From the NCBI GenBank assembly GCA_015493495.1, contig WGDB01000077.1, positions 1 through 32,297 of the forward strand: 32,297 nt of DNA. Direction: 5' to 3'. The position numbers and the translations under genes are program-made. Positions 24,386 through 32,297 of this stretch are shown piece by piece. The stretch is from Helicobacteraceae bacterium. GTDB taxonomy: Bacteria > Campylobacterota > Campylobacteria > Campylobacterales > Sulfurimonadaceae. Each line of letters begins with the position of its first letter. Position 1 is the first letter of the stretch. The notes beneath the pieces are model-generated. The model did no database searches, was not told where the DNA came from, and worked only from the letters and a program-made list of their open reading frames with translations.

Positions 24386-25197
24386 CAGACCTCTTCTTTA
24401 TGACCAATAACAATTAGTATTGCCAAGATGATGGAGAGACTAAGTGCCACACCAAAGATCAGCAGGCTATCATTAAGGGTGTCAAAGACAAGTACATCAA
24501 TTCCGATCTCATGCAGTTGCTCACTGCCTATGTGAATGAAATCTGCATAGGCAAAGGTACCTACGGCCAAGATCGAGGCTATGATGGCATCAACTATAGA
24601 GAGTCTAAACAAAACAGCAGACCGCATCCAGACAGGTGCACCAAACATCGCCATAATACTCATTCTCTCATTATGCTGGAACTGCCAAATACGCATCTCT
24701 TTTAAGATCAGAAGTGAGGTGACGGCAAAAATACCGATGGCAAAAAGTATAGATATGGACTTGTAGAGCAGTAGCAGTTTATAGATGGTGTCATGACTTT
24801 TGGAAAAGTCTTCGATTCGGGTAATGTTTTGGTTCTGCTGTAGTTTTTTACGTAGTGAGACGATCTCATCAGGTGTAGGATAGTGGTTGAGATGTAAGGA
24901 GTAAAAGTGTGGAAGTGCAAGTTTTAAAAGGTCGATATGTCTCTGTTTCATCTGTGACTGCAGATGCTCTAATACCTTTTTTGTTGAGAGCTCTTCTGCT
25001 GCTAAGATGGTAGGGCTTATGGCGACTAAAGCCTCTGGTTTGACACTTTTTTTTGTGACAACGACGATGCTGTAGTTTTTGTTGAGATCTTTTTCATAAG
25101 CACTGACTGTACGCTCGATCACTATATAGACCTGCATAGTAAAGACAATAGTGAAAAGTGCAATGATCAAAGAGAGGTGGTTTTTAACTGATCTCAT
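24385..25197 (-). CDS. ftsX: FtsX-like cell division permease
   Basis: Inner-membrane partner of FtsE, about 270 residues. Four hydrophobic segments are visible: one near the N-terminus (LSLIIALFTIVFTMQVYIVI), then a periplasmic domain of about 120 residues, then three towards the C-terminus (ILFAIGIFAVTSLLIL, IIASILAVGTFAYADF, LLIFGVALSLSIILAIL), the FtsX topology. FtsX passes the ATPase state of FtsE to a periplasmic hydrolase regulator. I use the ATG at 25197, not the track's upstream start, because GGGAGG lies seven bases before it and the hydrophobic N-terminus follows directly. It overlaps the end of ftsE by 14 bases. Confidence 0.9.
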   Translation of the reverse strand: MRSVKNHLSLIIALFTIVFTMQVYIVIERTVSAYEKDLNKNYSIVVVTKKSVKPEALVAISPTILAAEELSTKKVLEHLQSQMKQRHIDLLKLALPHFYSLHLNHYPTPDEIVSLRKKLQQNQNITRIEDFSKSHDTIYKLLLLYKSISILFAIGIFAVTSLLILKEMRIWQFQHNERMSIMAMFGAPVWMRSAVLFRLSIVDAIIASILAVGTFAYADFIHIGSEQLHEIGIDVLVFDTLNDSLLIFGVALSLSIILAILIVIGHKEEV

Positions 25198-25840
25198 AAA
25201 CAGTACCTCCCTCAATGTTAAAGTGTTTATAGCTAACACCCAAGTCCTCTGGTATGTGGTGTGTGACGATAACAACTGTTGCTTTTAGTTGGGTGTTGGC
25301 TCCCTCTAGCAGGTTCCAAATGAGTCTTGAAGAGTAGTCGTCCAGGTTTCCTGTAGGCTCATCGGCCAAGATCAATATAGGGTTATGTGCGAGTGCTCTT
25401 GCCATAGCAACACGCTGTTGCTCACCACCGCTTAACTCTTGTGGATACTTCTCTTTTTTATGCGAGAGTTTGACATGGTTGAGCAGTTTATCTACCTGAA
25501 TATCGCTAATGTCTTTGGCATAACCGTTGATAAGCAGTGGCAAGGCTACATTTTTCTCTATGTTCCAATCTTTGATCAACTTATAGTCTTGAAAGACAAT
25601 CCCAATATGGCGGCGTAAAAAATTGAGTCTAGCATTAGTGATGTTGTTGACCTCTACTCCTCCCACTACCAGGGAGCCATTTTCAGGTCGTAATGCCCCG
25701 TAAAACGAACGAAGCAGGGTAGACTTACCACTACCACTTGCCCCGGTAATAAAAACAAAGTCACCAGAACTGACCGAAAAGTTAGCTTTGGAGATGATCG
25801 TCTCTTCACTGTTATAGGCAAGAGAGATATCTTCTGCCAT
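25184..25840 (-). CDS. ftsE: FtsE-like ABC ATPase
   Basis: Cytoplasmic ABC-type ATPase of about 218 residues. Walker A (GASGSGKST), Q-loop (VFQDYKLI), signature ([15 protein letters not shown]), Walker B with D-loop ([13 protein letters not shown]) and switch His (VTHH) are all intact. It pairs with FtsX encoded immediately downstream. Two starts are possible: ATG 25855, overlapping the trmB stop, or ATG 25840 ([10 protein letters not shown]). I prefer the second because AAGG sits five bases upstream of it, while the first has no clear binding site. Its last codons contain the strong ribosome binding site of ftsX. Confidence 0.92.
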   Translation of the reverse strand: MAEDISLAYNSEETIISKANFSVSSGDFVFITGASGSGKSTLLRSFYGALRPENGSLVVGGVEVNNITNARLNFLRRHIGIVFQDYKLIKDWNIEKNVALPLLINGYAKDISDIQVDKLLNHVKLSHKKEKYPQELSGGEQQRVAMARALAHNPILILADEPTGNLDDYSSRLIWNLLEGANTQLKATVVIVTHHIPEDLGVSYKHFNIEGGTVYEIS

Positions 25841-25847
25841 GATCACC

Positions 25848-27020
25848 TTATCCATGGATGAGACCGTCTAAATGTTTGTGTACCGCAAAGTTTATCTGTG
25901 AAGGTACCGGCTGTGTTGGAAAGTAGTAGCTTTTATCACTGCCTACTATGACATAGAGATGTTCCGGTCGCTCAAAACTGCCCATAGAGATACGGAGCAT
26001 CATACGGTTGTCATCTGTTTTATATAGACGCTCAAAATGGATGAACCCACCCTCCGTTTTTTCAGTGGTACTATTGAGTGCCATGATACGTGCTTCATCG
26101 AGACCTGTTGAAAACTCAAAACTGCCGCCAACCTTGATCTTTGGACTGATCTCTTCGTTGATAAGGGTGATGTCATAGATGTTTTTTTCCATCTTCTTCC
26201 ATCGGTCTTCATACTTGGAACTGATGGCGATCTCTTGGTTTTTGTTCACCATCAGTTTGGCTTTGTTCAGAGAGATAAAGGTCTCCCAAGAGTAAGCAAA
26301 ATAGTTTTCACTGTCGGTACGCAGTTCAAGTTGTCCCTGGAGGGCAAGTACCCGAGTAGACTCGTTGATAAAAGCGGTAGAGATAACACGGCGATGAGGC
26401 TTTTTGTCCCAAGGCACCGGAAAGTGGACATATATCTTACTGACAATGTTCGAAGGCACCAACTCCAAAAATAGACGGGCATCATAGTCAAGCAAGATGA
26501 CATTTTTGAGTCCCAAAATATTGATCTGTTTCAGTGCTTGTTCCACTGAAGGTTTATGGATCTCTATCCCAATAAAAAGAACATCAGGGTTCTCTTGTGC
26601 CTGGTGTAAAAGATGGCGTCCTGAACCGAAACCGACCTCTATGCGCACATCTTTAGCTTCAGGAAAGCCTTTGGCAAAGTCATGAATGCTCCATAAAGCT
26701 TCATCTTTTTCCAAGTGGATGTTTTTAGAGGTGTCATCAACATTAGAAGAGAGGACCTCACTTTCAGAAAGTGCTGCATAAGCATTAAGTGCGCGTTTGA
26801 CGATGTAGGTAGGTGAAGGACGGGAGATCTTTTCACTTTTTAGCAAGACATCCTTTTCACCATCTTTGACTAAAAGAAAAAAAGATTTATCTTCGAGTGT
26901 TACAGAAATAAGGTGCTCATCTTTGTAGACAACATTACTGGCTAAAAAGTTAAAAGCAGTCTCCTCATGACGAGCAGGCATAGCAACGGGTTTAAATGAC
27001 TTTATATGGATATGTGGCAT
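25848..27020 (-). CDS. trmB: tRNA (guanine-N7)-methyltransferase, long Campylobacterota form
   Basis: S-adenosylmethionine-dependent enzyme making m7G46 in tRNAs. The methyltransferase core occupies the middle: the SAM-binding EVGFGSGRHLL (about 128-138), GIEIHKPSV (about 151-159) and YVHFPVPWDKKPHRR (about 197-211), which corresponds to the PDPWPKKRHxKRR family signature. The protein is 390 residues, against about 210-240 in most bacteria, with an N-terminal extension of about 110 residues and a C-terminal extension of about 130. I recall the same long form in Campylobacter and Helicobacter. The ATG lies three bases after the lipoprotein stop. Transcribed with ftsE and ftsX. Confidence 0.92.
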   Translation of the reverse strand: MPHIHIKSFKPVAMPARHEETAFNFLASNVVYKDEHLISVTLEDKSFFLLVKDGEKDVLLKSEKISRPSPTYIVKRALNAYAALSESEVLSSNVDDTSKNIHLEKDEALWSIHDFAKGFPEAKDVRIEVGFGSGRHLLHQAQENPDVLFIGIEIHKPSVEQALKQINILGLKNVILLDYDARLFLELVPSNIVSKIYVHFPVPWDKKPHRRVISTAFINESTRVLALQGQLELRTDSENYFAYSWETFISLNKAKLMVNKNQEIAISSKYEDRWKKMEKNIYDITLINEEISPKIKVGGSFEFSTGLDEARIMALNSTTEKTEGGFIHFERLYKTDDNRMMLRISMGSFERPEHLYVIVGSDKSYYFPTQPVPSQINFAVHKHLDGLIHG

Positions 27021-27023
27021 GGG

Positions 27024-28283
27024 CTATTTTTTGTCCTCTAATTTGACATGAACGCTGTTGGATGGTGCTGAACGGATACCATTTTTGTCTACTGAGACAA
27101 CACTGAAGGTGTAAGACTCGCCCGGTTTCAGCGAACTGTCTATCATCAAGCTTTTTTTGATGTTTTTAAACTCTTTGGTCTCACTTGAGATAAAGTTCTT
27201 TTCTGTCTCTTTGATCACAATAAATGAGACAGTCCTTGCATCTGTTGACTTCCAGGTGAGCTGCACTGTAGCATTTTCTACCATTGCCACCAGGTTTTTA
27301 GGAGGACGTGGTGCATCGAGTGTTGTGCCTACTGTTGGTGTTACGGCCTTGAGCTCACCCTCAAGATGATCTTTACTGACACCCACCACTTTATAAAAGT
27401 AGCGTTTAGAAGGCTCTGCCACTTGGTCTTTGTATCGCATGCCTTTTTGTTTGGTGGCGATCAGTTTGTAAGAACCGTTTTTACTGCTTGAGCGGTAGAT
27501 GTTATAGTAGGCGACATTGGCACGGTTGGCATCTTGCCAGCTTAGCTCTATATATCCGGGTTTGCCTTGAGTAGCTCTGAGTTGAGAGACGGCAGTTGGC
27601 AGTGCTTTGGTCAAGACAGCAACCACCTTGGAAGGTTTAGAGATCAGGTCATTATAGGTGACGGCTCGAAGACGGTACTCATAACGGGTACTGTCTTTGA
27701 GTTTTGTATCTATATATTCAGCATTGAGGCGACCTTCGATGTTTTTTATCTTTTTCCAACCCTCTGCACCATTGGTACGGCGTTCAAGAATATATCCAAC
27801 TACGGCGCTGTTGGTATGAGGACGCCAAATCAGTTTGGCAGCACGGGCCATAGGCTCTGCACCGCTGAAAAAACTGACAGATGCTAAAAGTGGTTTTGTC
27901 TTGACAGCGATCTTTTTGGTAGCTAAAGAGGTGTTTCCCTTTTCATTATAGGTCGCAAAACTGTAGTAGTAGAGTGTCTCTGGTTTCAGTTCATCGTTCA
28001 GATAGTGGGTGATATTGCGATTAGTGACAGCATCGATGTTATGCAGTTTGTTTGGTGTATCTGACTCTGGGTCGTTGCGGTAAACATAGACGCCCTGAAC
28101 ACGTGCATCGGTAATAGGTTTCCACTCAAAAGCAGCAGCAGTCATGTCGGTGAGAAAACCATTGAGGGCTACCTTGGGTAGAGATTTGTCTACTTTAGCT
28201 GGTTTTGGTGCACTTCCATTACAAGCGCTAAGAAGCACTAATATTGAAGTGGCGCTCAAAATTTTCATGAGGTAGTTGTTCAT
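27024..28283 (-). CDS. Fibronectin type III lipoprotein, FlpA-like
   Basis: Predicted lipoprotein of about 419 residues: signal peptide with lipobox LLSAC (MKILSATSILVLLSAC), so the mature chain would start at that Cys and be lipid-anchored. The rest consists of about four fibronectin type III-like modules of 90-95 residues, each with a late Tyr-rich strand (LYYYSFATYN, RYEYRLRAVT, RYFYKVVGVS, SYTFSVVSVD). The place between rluD and trmB is that of Campylobacter jejuni FlpA (Cj1279c), a fibronectin-binding adhesin; in a probably free-living organism the role may be in the envelope. I use ATG 28283 because AGGAG lies seven bases before it. The start lies about 50 bases inside rluD. Confidence 0.87.
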   Translation of the reverse strand: MNNYLMKILSATSILVLLSACNGSAPKPAKVDKSLPKVALNGFLTDMTAAAFEWKPITDARVQGVYVYRNDPESDTPNKLHNIDAVTNRNITHYLNDELKPETLYYYSFATYNEKGNTSLATKKIAVKTKPLLASVSFFSGAEPMARAAKLIWRPHTNSAVVGYILERRTNGAEGWKKIKNIEGRLNAEYIDTKLKDSTRYEYRLRAVTYNDLISKPSKVVAVLTKALPTAVSQLRATQGKPGYIELSWQDANRANVAYYNIYRSSSKNGSYKLIATKQKGMRYKDQVAEPSKRYFYKVVGVSKDHLEGELKAVTPTVGTTLDAPRPPKNLVAMVENATVQLTWKSTDARTVSFIVIKETEKNFISSETKEFKNIKKSLMIDSSLKPGESYTFSVVSVDKNGIRSAPSNSVHVKLEDKK

Positions 28284-29199
28284 TGATGATCTCCTGTTCA
28301 AAGTTTTTAGTTATATAATCTTGCATATGGGCACTGAGTGGTGCAGTAAACTGGCACTTCTCTTTTGTGGTCGGGTGGATAAAATAGAGGACATAAGCAT
28401 GAAGCATGATCTGCTCCAGCTTGTCATTTTTGACACCATAAAGGTGGTCTCCCAGAATGTGGCGTGAAAAGGTCTCCAGGTGGACACGGATCTGATGGGT
28501 CCGTCCGGTAAAGAGTTTGCAGGCGATCAGCTCATTTTTCTCATCGTTAGTATAGGCGAGATGTTGAAAATGGGTCTTAGCTGCTTTTGCCCCTTCGACT
28601 TCTGCCATCTTCAGACGGTTTTGTGCACTGCGACCTATAGGTTTGTCTATGATGACGGTCGTTTCTTTAAGCGGTGGATTGATGATGGCCAGGTAAAAAC
28701 GCCCCATTGACTTGTCCTGGAGTTGGGCAGAGAGTCCCTCGTGCGCTTCATTGCTCTTGGCAACGACCATGACACCTGAAGTGCCCTTGTCCAGACGGTG
28801 AACGATGCCGTGACGCTCTTCTCCGCTGATGGTAGAGAGACGGATCCCTTTATGTTTAAGCCAGTCTACTAATGTAGCCTCTTTGACACTTGGAGCAGGG
28901 TGGACGGTCAGCCCAGAGGGTTTGTTGATGACTAAAAGGTCGTCATCTTCAAAAAGGATCTCGACATCAAAATCGATCTCAAGGGCTTCGGTTACTTTTG
29001 GTTCAGGAAAGGTGATGATGACCTCTTGGTCGACCTTGAGTTTGAGTCCAGGTTTGGAAGTGCTGCGTCCATTGACGCTAACAGCATCCTGTTTGATAAG
29101 CTGCACAACTTGGTTGCGCGTGACGTTAAGTTGTTCACTTAAAAAGGCATCAAGACGTGATGCTTGAGCTACGAGATAGGTACTTGTTTTTGGTGCCAT
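28228..29199 (-). CDS. rluD: RluD-family 23S rRNA pseudouridine synthase
   Basis: RNA-modifying enzyme converting uridines to pseudouridine, probably in 23S rRNA. It has 323 residues: an N-terminal S4 RNA-binding domain (about 13-68, RLDAFLSEQLNVTRNQVVQLI) and a catalytic domain with GIVHRLDKGTSGVMVVAK, where D137 of HRLDK is the expected catalytic Asp. Further conserved segments are LLVINKPSGLTVHPA and FTGRTHQIRVHL. The S4 plus HRLDKGTSG combination fits the RluD/RluC group; which uridines are modified cannot be deduced. It is the first gene of the operon and is divergent from rodA. Its final part carries the ribosome binding site and start of the lipoprotein gene. Confidence 0.93.
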   Translation of the reverse strand: MAPKTSTYLVAQASRLDAFLSEQLNVTRNQVVQLIKQDAVSVNGRSTSKPGLKLKVDQEVIITFPEPKVTEALEIDFDVEILFEDDDLLVINKPSGLTVHPAPSVKEATLVDWLKHKGIRLSTISGEERHGIVHRLDKGTSGVMVVAKSNEAHEGLSAQLQDKSMGRFYLAIINPPLKETTVIIDKPIGRSAQNRLKMAEVEGAKAAKTHFQHLAYTNDEKNELIACKLFTGRTHQIRVHLETFSRHILGDHLYGVKNDKLEQIMLHAYVLYFIHPTTKEKCQFTAPLSAHMQDYITKNFEQEIINEQLPHENFERHFNISAS

Positions 29200-29214
29200 T
29201 ATTGTCCGTTATGT

Positions 29215-29220
29215 TACAAT
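29215..29220 (+). promoter_or_regulatory. Candidate -10 box for rodA
   Basis: GTTACAATCT contains TACAAT 41 bases before the rodA GTG, within the 62-base divergent region between rluD and rodA. No -35 hexamer is apparent. Only positional and sequence support. Confidence 0.35.
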
Positions 29221-29261
29221 CTGCCAATTAAAAAAAATATGATATTAAAAAGGTACTAATT

Positions 29262-30371
29262 GTGTTTAGAATTGATCGCCGTATTTTAGCACATTTTGAT
29301 TATCCCACCATTATATTACTTTTGCCTCTTATAATTATCTCTCATTGGCTCATTGGTGAAGTGCATCCGGTCTTAGCGCAGAAGCATTTTGTCTATGTCA
29401 GTGTCGGTATTGTGGTCTTTGCTTTTTTCTTTATGTTGCCGTTACGGCGGTTTAACTGGCTGATCCCATTTTTTTACTGGTTTAACATCATACTTCTTAT
29501 CTCTGTAGAGTTTTTTGGACATGCCCGTCTTGGTGCCAAACGGTGGATCGAGATCCCATTCACACACTTTACCCTTCAGCCTTCTGAATTGATGAAACCG
29601 GCATTTATCCTGATGTTGGCTTATATTATCAGTAAAAACCCGCCGCCTAAAGATGGTTACCAACTTATGGACTTTTTGAAGATCAGCTTCTATATTTTGT
29701 TGCCTTTTATCCTTATTGCCAAAGAGCCTGACCTTGGTACGGCGACGGTACTGCTTCTTATTGGAGTGGGGACCCTTTTTTTAGTAGGTGTCAACTGGAA
29801 GATCTGGGCGACATTGGCAGCAGCTGTTCTTATTTCAGCACCTCTTTTATACACCCAACTCCACGCCTATCAGAAACAGCGTATTTCAGATTTTTTAGCT
29901 GAAAAGCCTTCGTATCATGTGCAACAATCCATTATTGCTATAGGCTCCGGAGGTGTTATAGGTAAGGTAAAAGATGAGGCAACACAGACTCAGATGAAGT
30001 TTTTACCCATTGCTTCAAGTGATTTTATTTTTGCCTATGTCTCTGAGCGTTTTGGTTTTGTAGGTGCTTTTTTACTGATAGCACTCTACGCTGCTATTAT
30101 TTTACATCTGTTAAGTCTGAGTACTTACAATAGTGACATGTACATCAAGGTGGTCGCGGCAGGGATCTCGCTGATGATCTTTATCTATACTTCTGTCAAC
30201 ATTGCAATGACGATGGGCTTGGCACCAGTAGTAGGTGTGCCTCTGCCTATGTTCAGCTATGGAGGCAGTAGTTTTGTCAACTTTATGATCCTTTTTGCCA
30301 TCTTGGAGAACCTTTTGTCTTTTAGATTTCAAGAAATGTACACAGGACGGGGTAAAAAAAGTTTTGTCTAA
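29262..30371 (+). CDS. rodA: RodA (MrdB) SEDS peptidoglycan glycosyltransferase
   Basis: Integral membrane enzyme of the SEDS family that polymerises glycan strands during cell elongation, together with a class B penicillin-binding protein. The 369-residue protein has about ten hydrophobic helices. Typical segments are ARRW-like GAKRWIEIP in the first third, IAKEPDLGTATVLL (containing the conserved catalytic-type Asp), QQSIIAIGSGGVIGK, and PLPMFSYGGSSFVNFMI near the C-terminus. The FtsW alternative is less likely given size and the rluD neighbour, which matches mrdB placement recalled from Campylobacter. The start is GTG with AAAAGG eight bases upstream. Confidence 0.92.
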   Translation: MFRIDRRILAHFDYPTIILLLPLIIISHWLIGEVHPVLAQKHFVYVSVGIVVFAFFFMLPLRRFNWLIPFFYWFNIILLISVEFFGHARLGAKRWIEIPFTHFTLQPSELMKPAFILMLAYIISKNPPPKDGYQLMDFLKISFYILLPFILIAKEPDLGTATVLLLIGVGTLFLVGVNWKIWATLAAAVLISAPLLYTQLHAYQKQRISDFLAEKPSYHVQQSIIAIGSGGVIGKVKDEATQTQMKFLPIASSDFIFAYVSERFGFVGAFLLIALYAAIILHLLSLSTYNSDMYIKVVAAGISLMIFIYTSVNIAMTMGLAPVVGVPLPMFSYGGSSFVNFMILFAILENLLSFRFQEMYTGRGKKSFV

Positions 30372-30383
30372 AGAAACTTTGCC

Positions 30384-30389
30384 TATAAT
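30384..30389 (+). promoter_or_regulatory. Candidate -10 box for the tRNA gene
   Basis: CCTATAATCT gives a perfect TATAAT 17 bases before the first base of the mature tRNA, so transcription would start roughly 10 bases upstream of it. The box lies just after the rodA stop codon. Confidence 0.5.
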
Positions 30390-30406
30390 CTCGCTCTCTC
30401 AACTGT

Positions 30407-30483
30407 GGGTCTTTAGCTCAGTTGGTTAGAGCCCTCCGCTCATAACGGAGTGGTCGCGAGTTCGAGTCTCGCAGGACCCACCA
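30407..30483 (+). tRNA. tRNA with CAT anticodon, Ile2 (lysidine type) or Met
   Basis: A complete cloverleaf of 77 bases with encoded CCA. The acceptor stem GGGTCTT pairs with AGGACCC (one G-T pair), followed by discriminator A. The D arm reads AGCTCAGTTGGTTAGAGC, the anticodon stem CTCCG/CGGAG closes loop CTCATAA with anticodon CAT, and the T arm is GCGAG-TTCGAGT-CTCGC. CAT occurs in elongator tRNA-Met, initiator tRNA and the tRNA-Ile2 that TilS converts to read AUA. The TTTAGCTCAGTTGGTTAGAGC start and CTCATAA loop resemble Bacillus Ile2 as I remember it, so Ile2 is my preference, but Met cannot be excluded by eye. It follows rodA by 35 bases. Confidence 0.93.
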
Positions 30484-30941
30484 CTTTCAAACCCCCAAAA
30501 CATAGACATTCAACAAACATTTACATTCACCAACTATGCCTTAAGGTTACACTAGGGTACGTCTTGGGGTACGTCCTGAATATTAAAACGTTAAAAATCT
30601 ATATTTATATCTTTCGAGAAATTTGCTTGATTTCGACCACTAATCTTGATTATGACTCTTTTATGTTGCAAAACCTAATCGAAAAGACAACAAATATGTA
30701 ATTTGTATTACTAACCTTGATTTAGTTAGTGTATAGAAATTGACGGAACCATAGAATATTAACCATATTAAAGACACAAAATATGTCAGCTAAACATTGT
30801 TGATAGGTTGATTATCTCTTTCAGAGTAGAGTTATAATCTCTTATTCTTGGAGGTTGATACTAATTTTAGATGTACTTCAATGAGAATATAGTCGTTTCT
30901 TTTTTTCAAGTCTAGCAAAACAAGTTTTAACTACACCACCA
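30484..30941. other. AT-rich region without credible gene after the tRNA
   Basis: This 458-base stretch differs from the sequence before the tRNA in being strongly AT-rich. It holds a tandem 12-mer (30555-30578) and small inverted repeats such as ACTAAC-9-GTTAGT at 30710-30730. The 83-codon track ORF at 30450 begins inside the tRNA and shows no protein-like features. I find no integrase remnant in any frame. It may be the left flank of an integrated element. Confidence 0.5.
30555..30578 (+). repeat. Tandem 12-base repeat near the tRNA
   Basis: GGGTACGTCTTG is followed directly by GGGTACGTCCTG, two 12-mers differing at one position, 72 bases after the tRNA CCA. Short direct repeats of the GGGTA type close to a tRNA 3' end recall integrase binding arms near attachment sites, but this is only a resemblance. 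Confidence 0.6.
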
Positions 30942-32291
30942 TTAATCCATATTCTCTTTTTGATAGTTTGAAAGTTTTTTATTTAATTCATCATTACTAA
31001 TAGAGTATATTGGGCTAATGGGTATTCTATCCCACATACTTGGAATTTCTATTGTTTCAGAACCCGTAATAAGTTCTTTATACCTTTCACCCTCTATATA
31101 TTCTCGCATTAACTTGTATAGTCTTTCAACTTCATCGCTTTTTTTTAGCTCATCGGTCTTTTTATTTTTACTCATCTTGACAGTAGAATTTCTTAGAAAA
31201 AAATTATGTGCATCGGAAATACCACTCGCAAGTGAAACATCAATATGAAGATTGTACTTGCTATAATCATTATCCTTTTTTGACTTCTTTTCATATATGT
31301 TTTCAAAGTATTTATATAAATCGTAGATATAAATCGCATCAGCAAAATCTTTTTTTGAAGCATTCTTCTTTTTACTTTTTGGTTCTTGTGCATCTATAAG
31401 AGATTCTCCAAATATTTCTAATGTACTTTTGACAACATTTCTGTCGCGATCAAAATCGTCTTTAATCTTGGAGATATACTCGTTAAGCTCTTTTTTGTTT
31501 AAATTTAGATTGATAGGAACATTTACTGTTTTTTCATATTTAAATTTTAACGTAGGTACGGAGTAGTTTATTTTAACGTGTGGTATTTTATTCTGAGTTC
31601 GTATCATGGTTAAACCTTTCAAGAAGTCTTCATCGAGTATCTCTAAAGGCATGTCTTTTGATAAGGCAGTTAACCTTAGTTTACCACTATGCTTATCTTT
31701 ACAATTAGCAGCATACTTATGTGGATCTTTCATAATATCATGAATTTGTTTTTCAGCTTCAATTTTACCAAGTAATTTACATTCCATCAGTGTTAAGGTG
31801 CGATCTGCACCCTCATTATTGGGACAAACATATAAGTTTTTCGTATCTATTAAATATGCAACAAGCTTCCAAAGTCCTATATGCTCTACATCTGGGTCGA
31901 GGTTAAATATTAGTATATCGTTTAAGGTAAGGTTTGAATCAATGATTTCAAAAAATGAGTCACTTCCAGATGAATCCTCTTTTGCTTCTAAAAAGCCACT
32001 ATATCCTAGATCGATTGCATCTCTCTGAAAATCAGTAAAGTTTAAAGTGTCACAGTATTCTTCTGGATTTTTTTGAAAATATTTTGCTTTATTAAATAAT
32101 TGTTTAACTTTTTCATTTTTTTGAGATAGTACATAAGCTAGTACATATGTATATTCATAGTCTGGTATTTTTTCCATTCTTAGATATAGATTATTATATC
32201 TTTTAGGTCTATTCTTAAATACTTCATCGTCTATGTACTCGTCAAATAACTCTGAAAGCTCTTCAAGCTCTTTAAATTCTTTTTTATTCAT
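30942..32291 (-). CDS. Unrecognised 449-residue protein in low-GC region
   Basis: I do not recognise this protein. The frame is complete: ATG at 32291 with an in-frame TAA six bases earlier, and TAA at 30942. It has no signal peptide or membrane segment and is soluble, rich in Lys, Asp, Glu, Asn and Ile. Visible features are an acidic N-terminus (KEFKELEELSELFDEYIDDE), a helical central part (LWKLVAYLIDTKNLYVCPNN), a segment NVPINLNLNKKELNEYISKIKDDFD, a lysine-rich stretch (KSKKKNASKKD) about three quarters through, and a helical C-terminus. No catalytic motif stands out. Codons are markedly AT-rich compared with the genes left of the tRNA, suggesting transfer. Its ribosome binding site lies beyond the window. 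It may be cargo or an accessory protein of an integrated element. Confidence 0.72.
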   Translation of the reverse strand: MNKKEFKELEELSELFDEYIDDEVFKNRPKRYNNLYLRMEKIPDYEYTYVLAYVLSQKNEKVKQLFNKAKYFQKNPEEYCDTLNFTDFQRDAIDLGYSGFLEAKEDSSGSDSFFEIIDSNLTLNDILIFNLDPDVEHIGLWKLVAYLIDTKNLYVCPNNEGADRTLTLMECKLLGKIEAEKQIHDIMKDPHKYAANCKDKHSGKLRLTALSKDMPLEILDEDFLKGLTMIRTQNKIPHVKINYSVPTLKFKYEKTVNVPINLNLNKKELNEYISKIKDDFDRDRNVVKSTLEIFGESLIDAQEPKSKKKNASKKDFADAIYIYDLYKYFENIYEKKSKKDNDYSKYNLHIDVSLASGISDAHNFFLRNSTVKMSKNKKTDELKKSDEVERLYKLMREYIEGERYKELITGSETIEIPSMWDRIPISPIYSISNDELNKKLSNYQKENMD

Positions 32292-32297
32292 ATATTA

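Noticed and set aside
30450-30701. 83-codon ORF starting inside the tRNA
   Set aside because: Begins within the tRNA sequence and runs through the tandem 12-mer into AT-rich DNA; no start signal and no recognisable sequence.

Overview
The window looks like a chromosomal segment of a Campylobacterota (Epsilonproteobacteria) genome, most likely an environmental relative of Sulfurovum, Sulfurimonas or Sulfuricurvum. The basis is gene content and local gene order (rluD - fibronectin-type lipoprotein - trmB - ftsE - ftsX - M23 protein; argG - rplI - era; valS divergent from a UvrD-type helicase), which I recall from Campylobacter and Helicobacter genomes. No database search was possible, so names rest on motifs and memory of the families.

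Layout. 1-170: 5' end of a GatB/YqeY-type gene, cut by the window edge. 288-4465: valS and a SulP transporter, co-transcribed on the minus strand. 4600-6717: divergent UvrD/Rep helicase. 6786-16317: a tight nine-gene minus-strand operon for a type IV pilus / type II secretion machine. Reading in transcription order it encodes a PilM-PilN-like fusion, a PilO-like protein, a PilP-like periplasmic protein, a secretin, an ExeA/MshM-like AAA ATPase, an anchored TPR protein, a small periplasmic protein, the assembly ATPase and the GspF-type platform protein. The order matches the MSHA pilus locus (mshI-J-K-L-M-N-E-G) and, for the core genes, the Campylobacter cts DNA-uptake locus. No pilin or prepilin peptidase is present. 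16318-16688 is gene-poor and probably holds the operon promoter.

16689-20151 (minus): argG, a ferredoxin-thioredoxin reductase/rhodanese fusion, rplI and era. rplI overlaps era directly, without the hslVU pair that I recall between them in Campylobacter and Helicobacter. 20261-23099 (plus): an MFS permease, a small unknown protein and a MATE exporter. 23189-29199 (minus): rluD, a FlpA-like fibronectin type III lipoprotein, trmB, ftsE, ftsX and a degenerate M23/EnvC-like protein, forming a cell-envelope and division operon with overlapping genes. 29262-30371 (plus): RodA.

30407-32297: a tRNA with a CAT anticodon, after which base composition drops sharply. What follows is 458 bases without a credible gene but with a tandem 12-mer, then a 449-residue protein I do not recognise. 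This looks like the edge of an element integrated at the tRNA, although no integrase or attachment-site duplicate lies inside the window.
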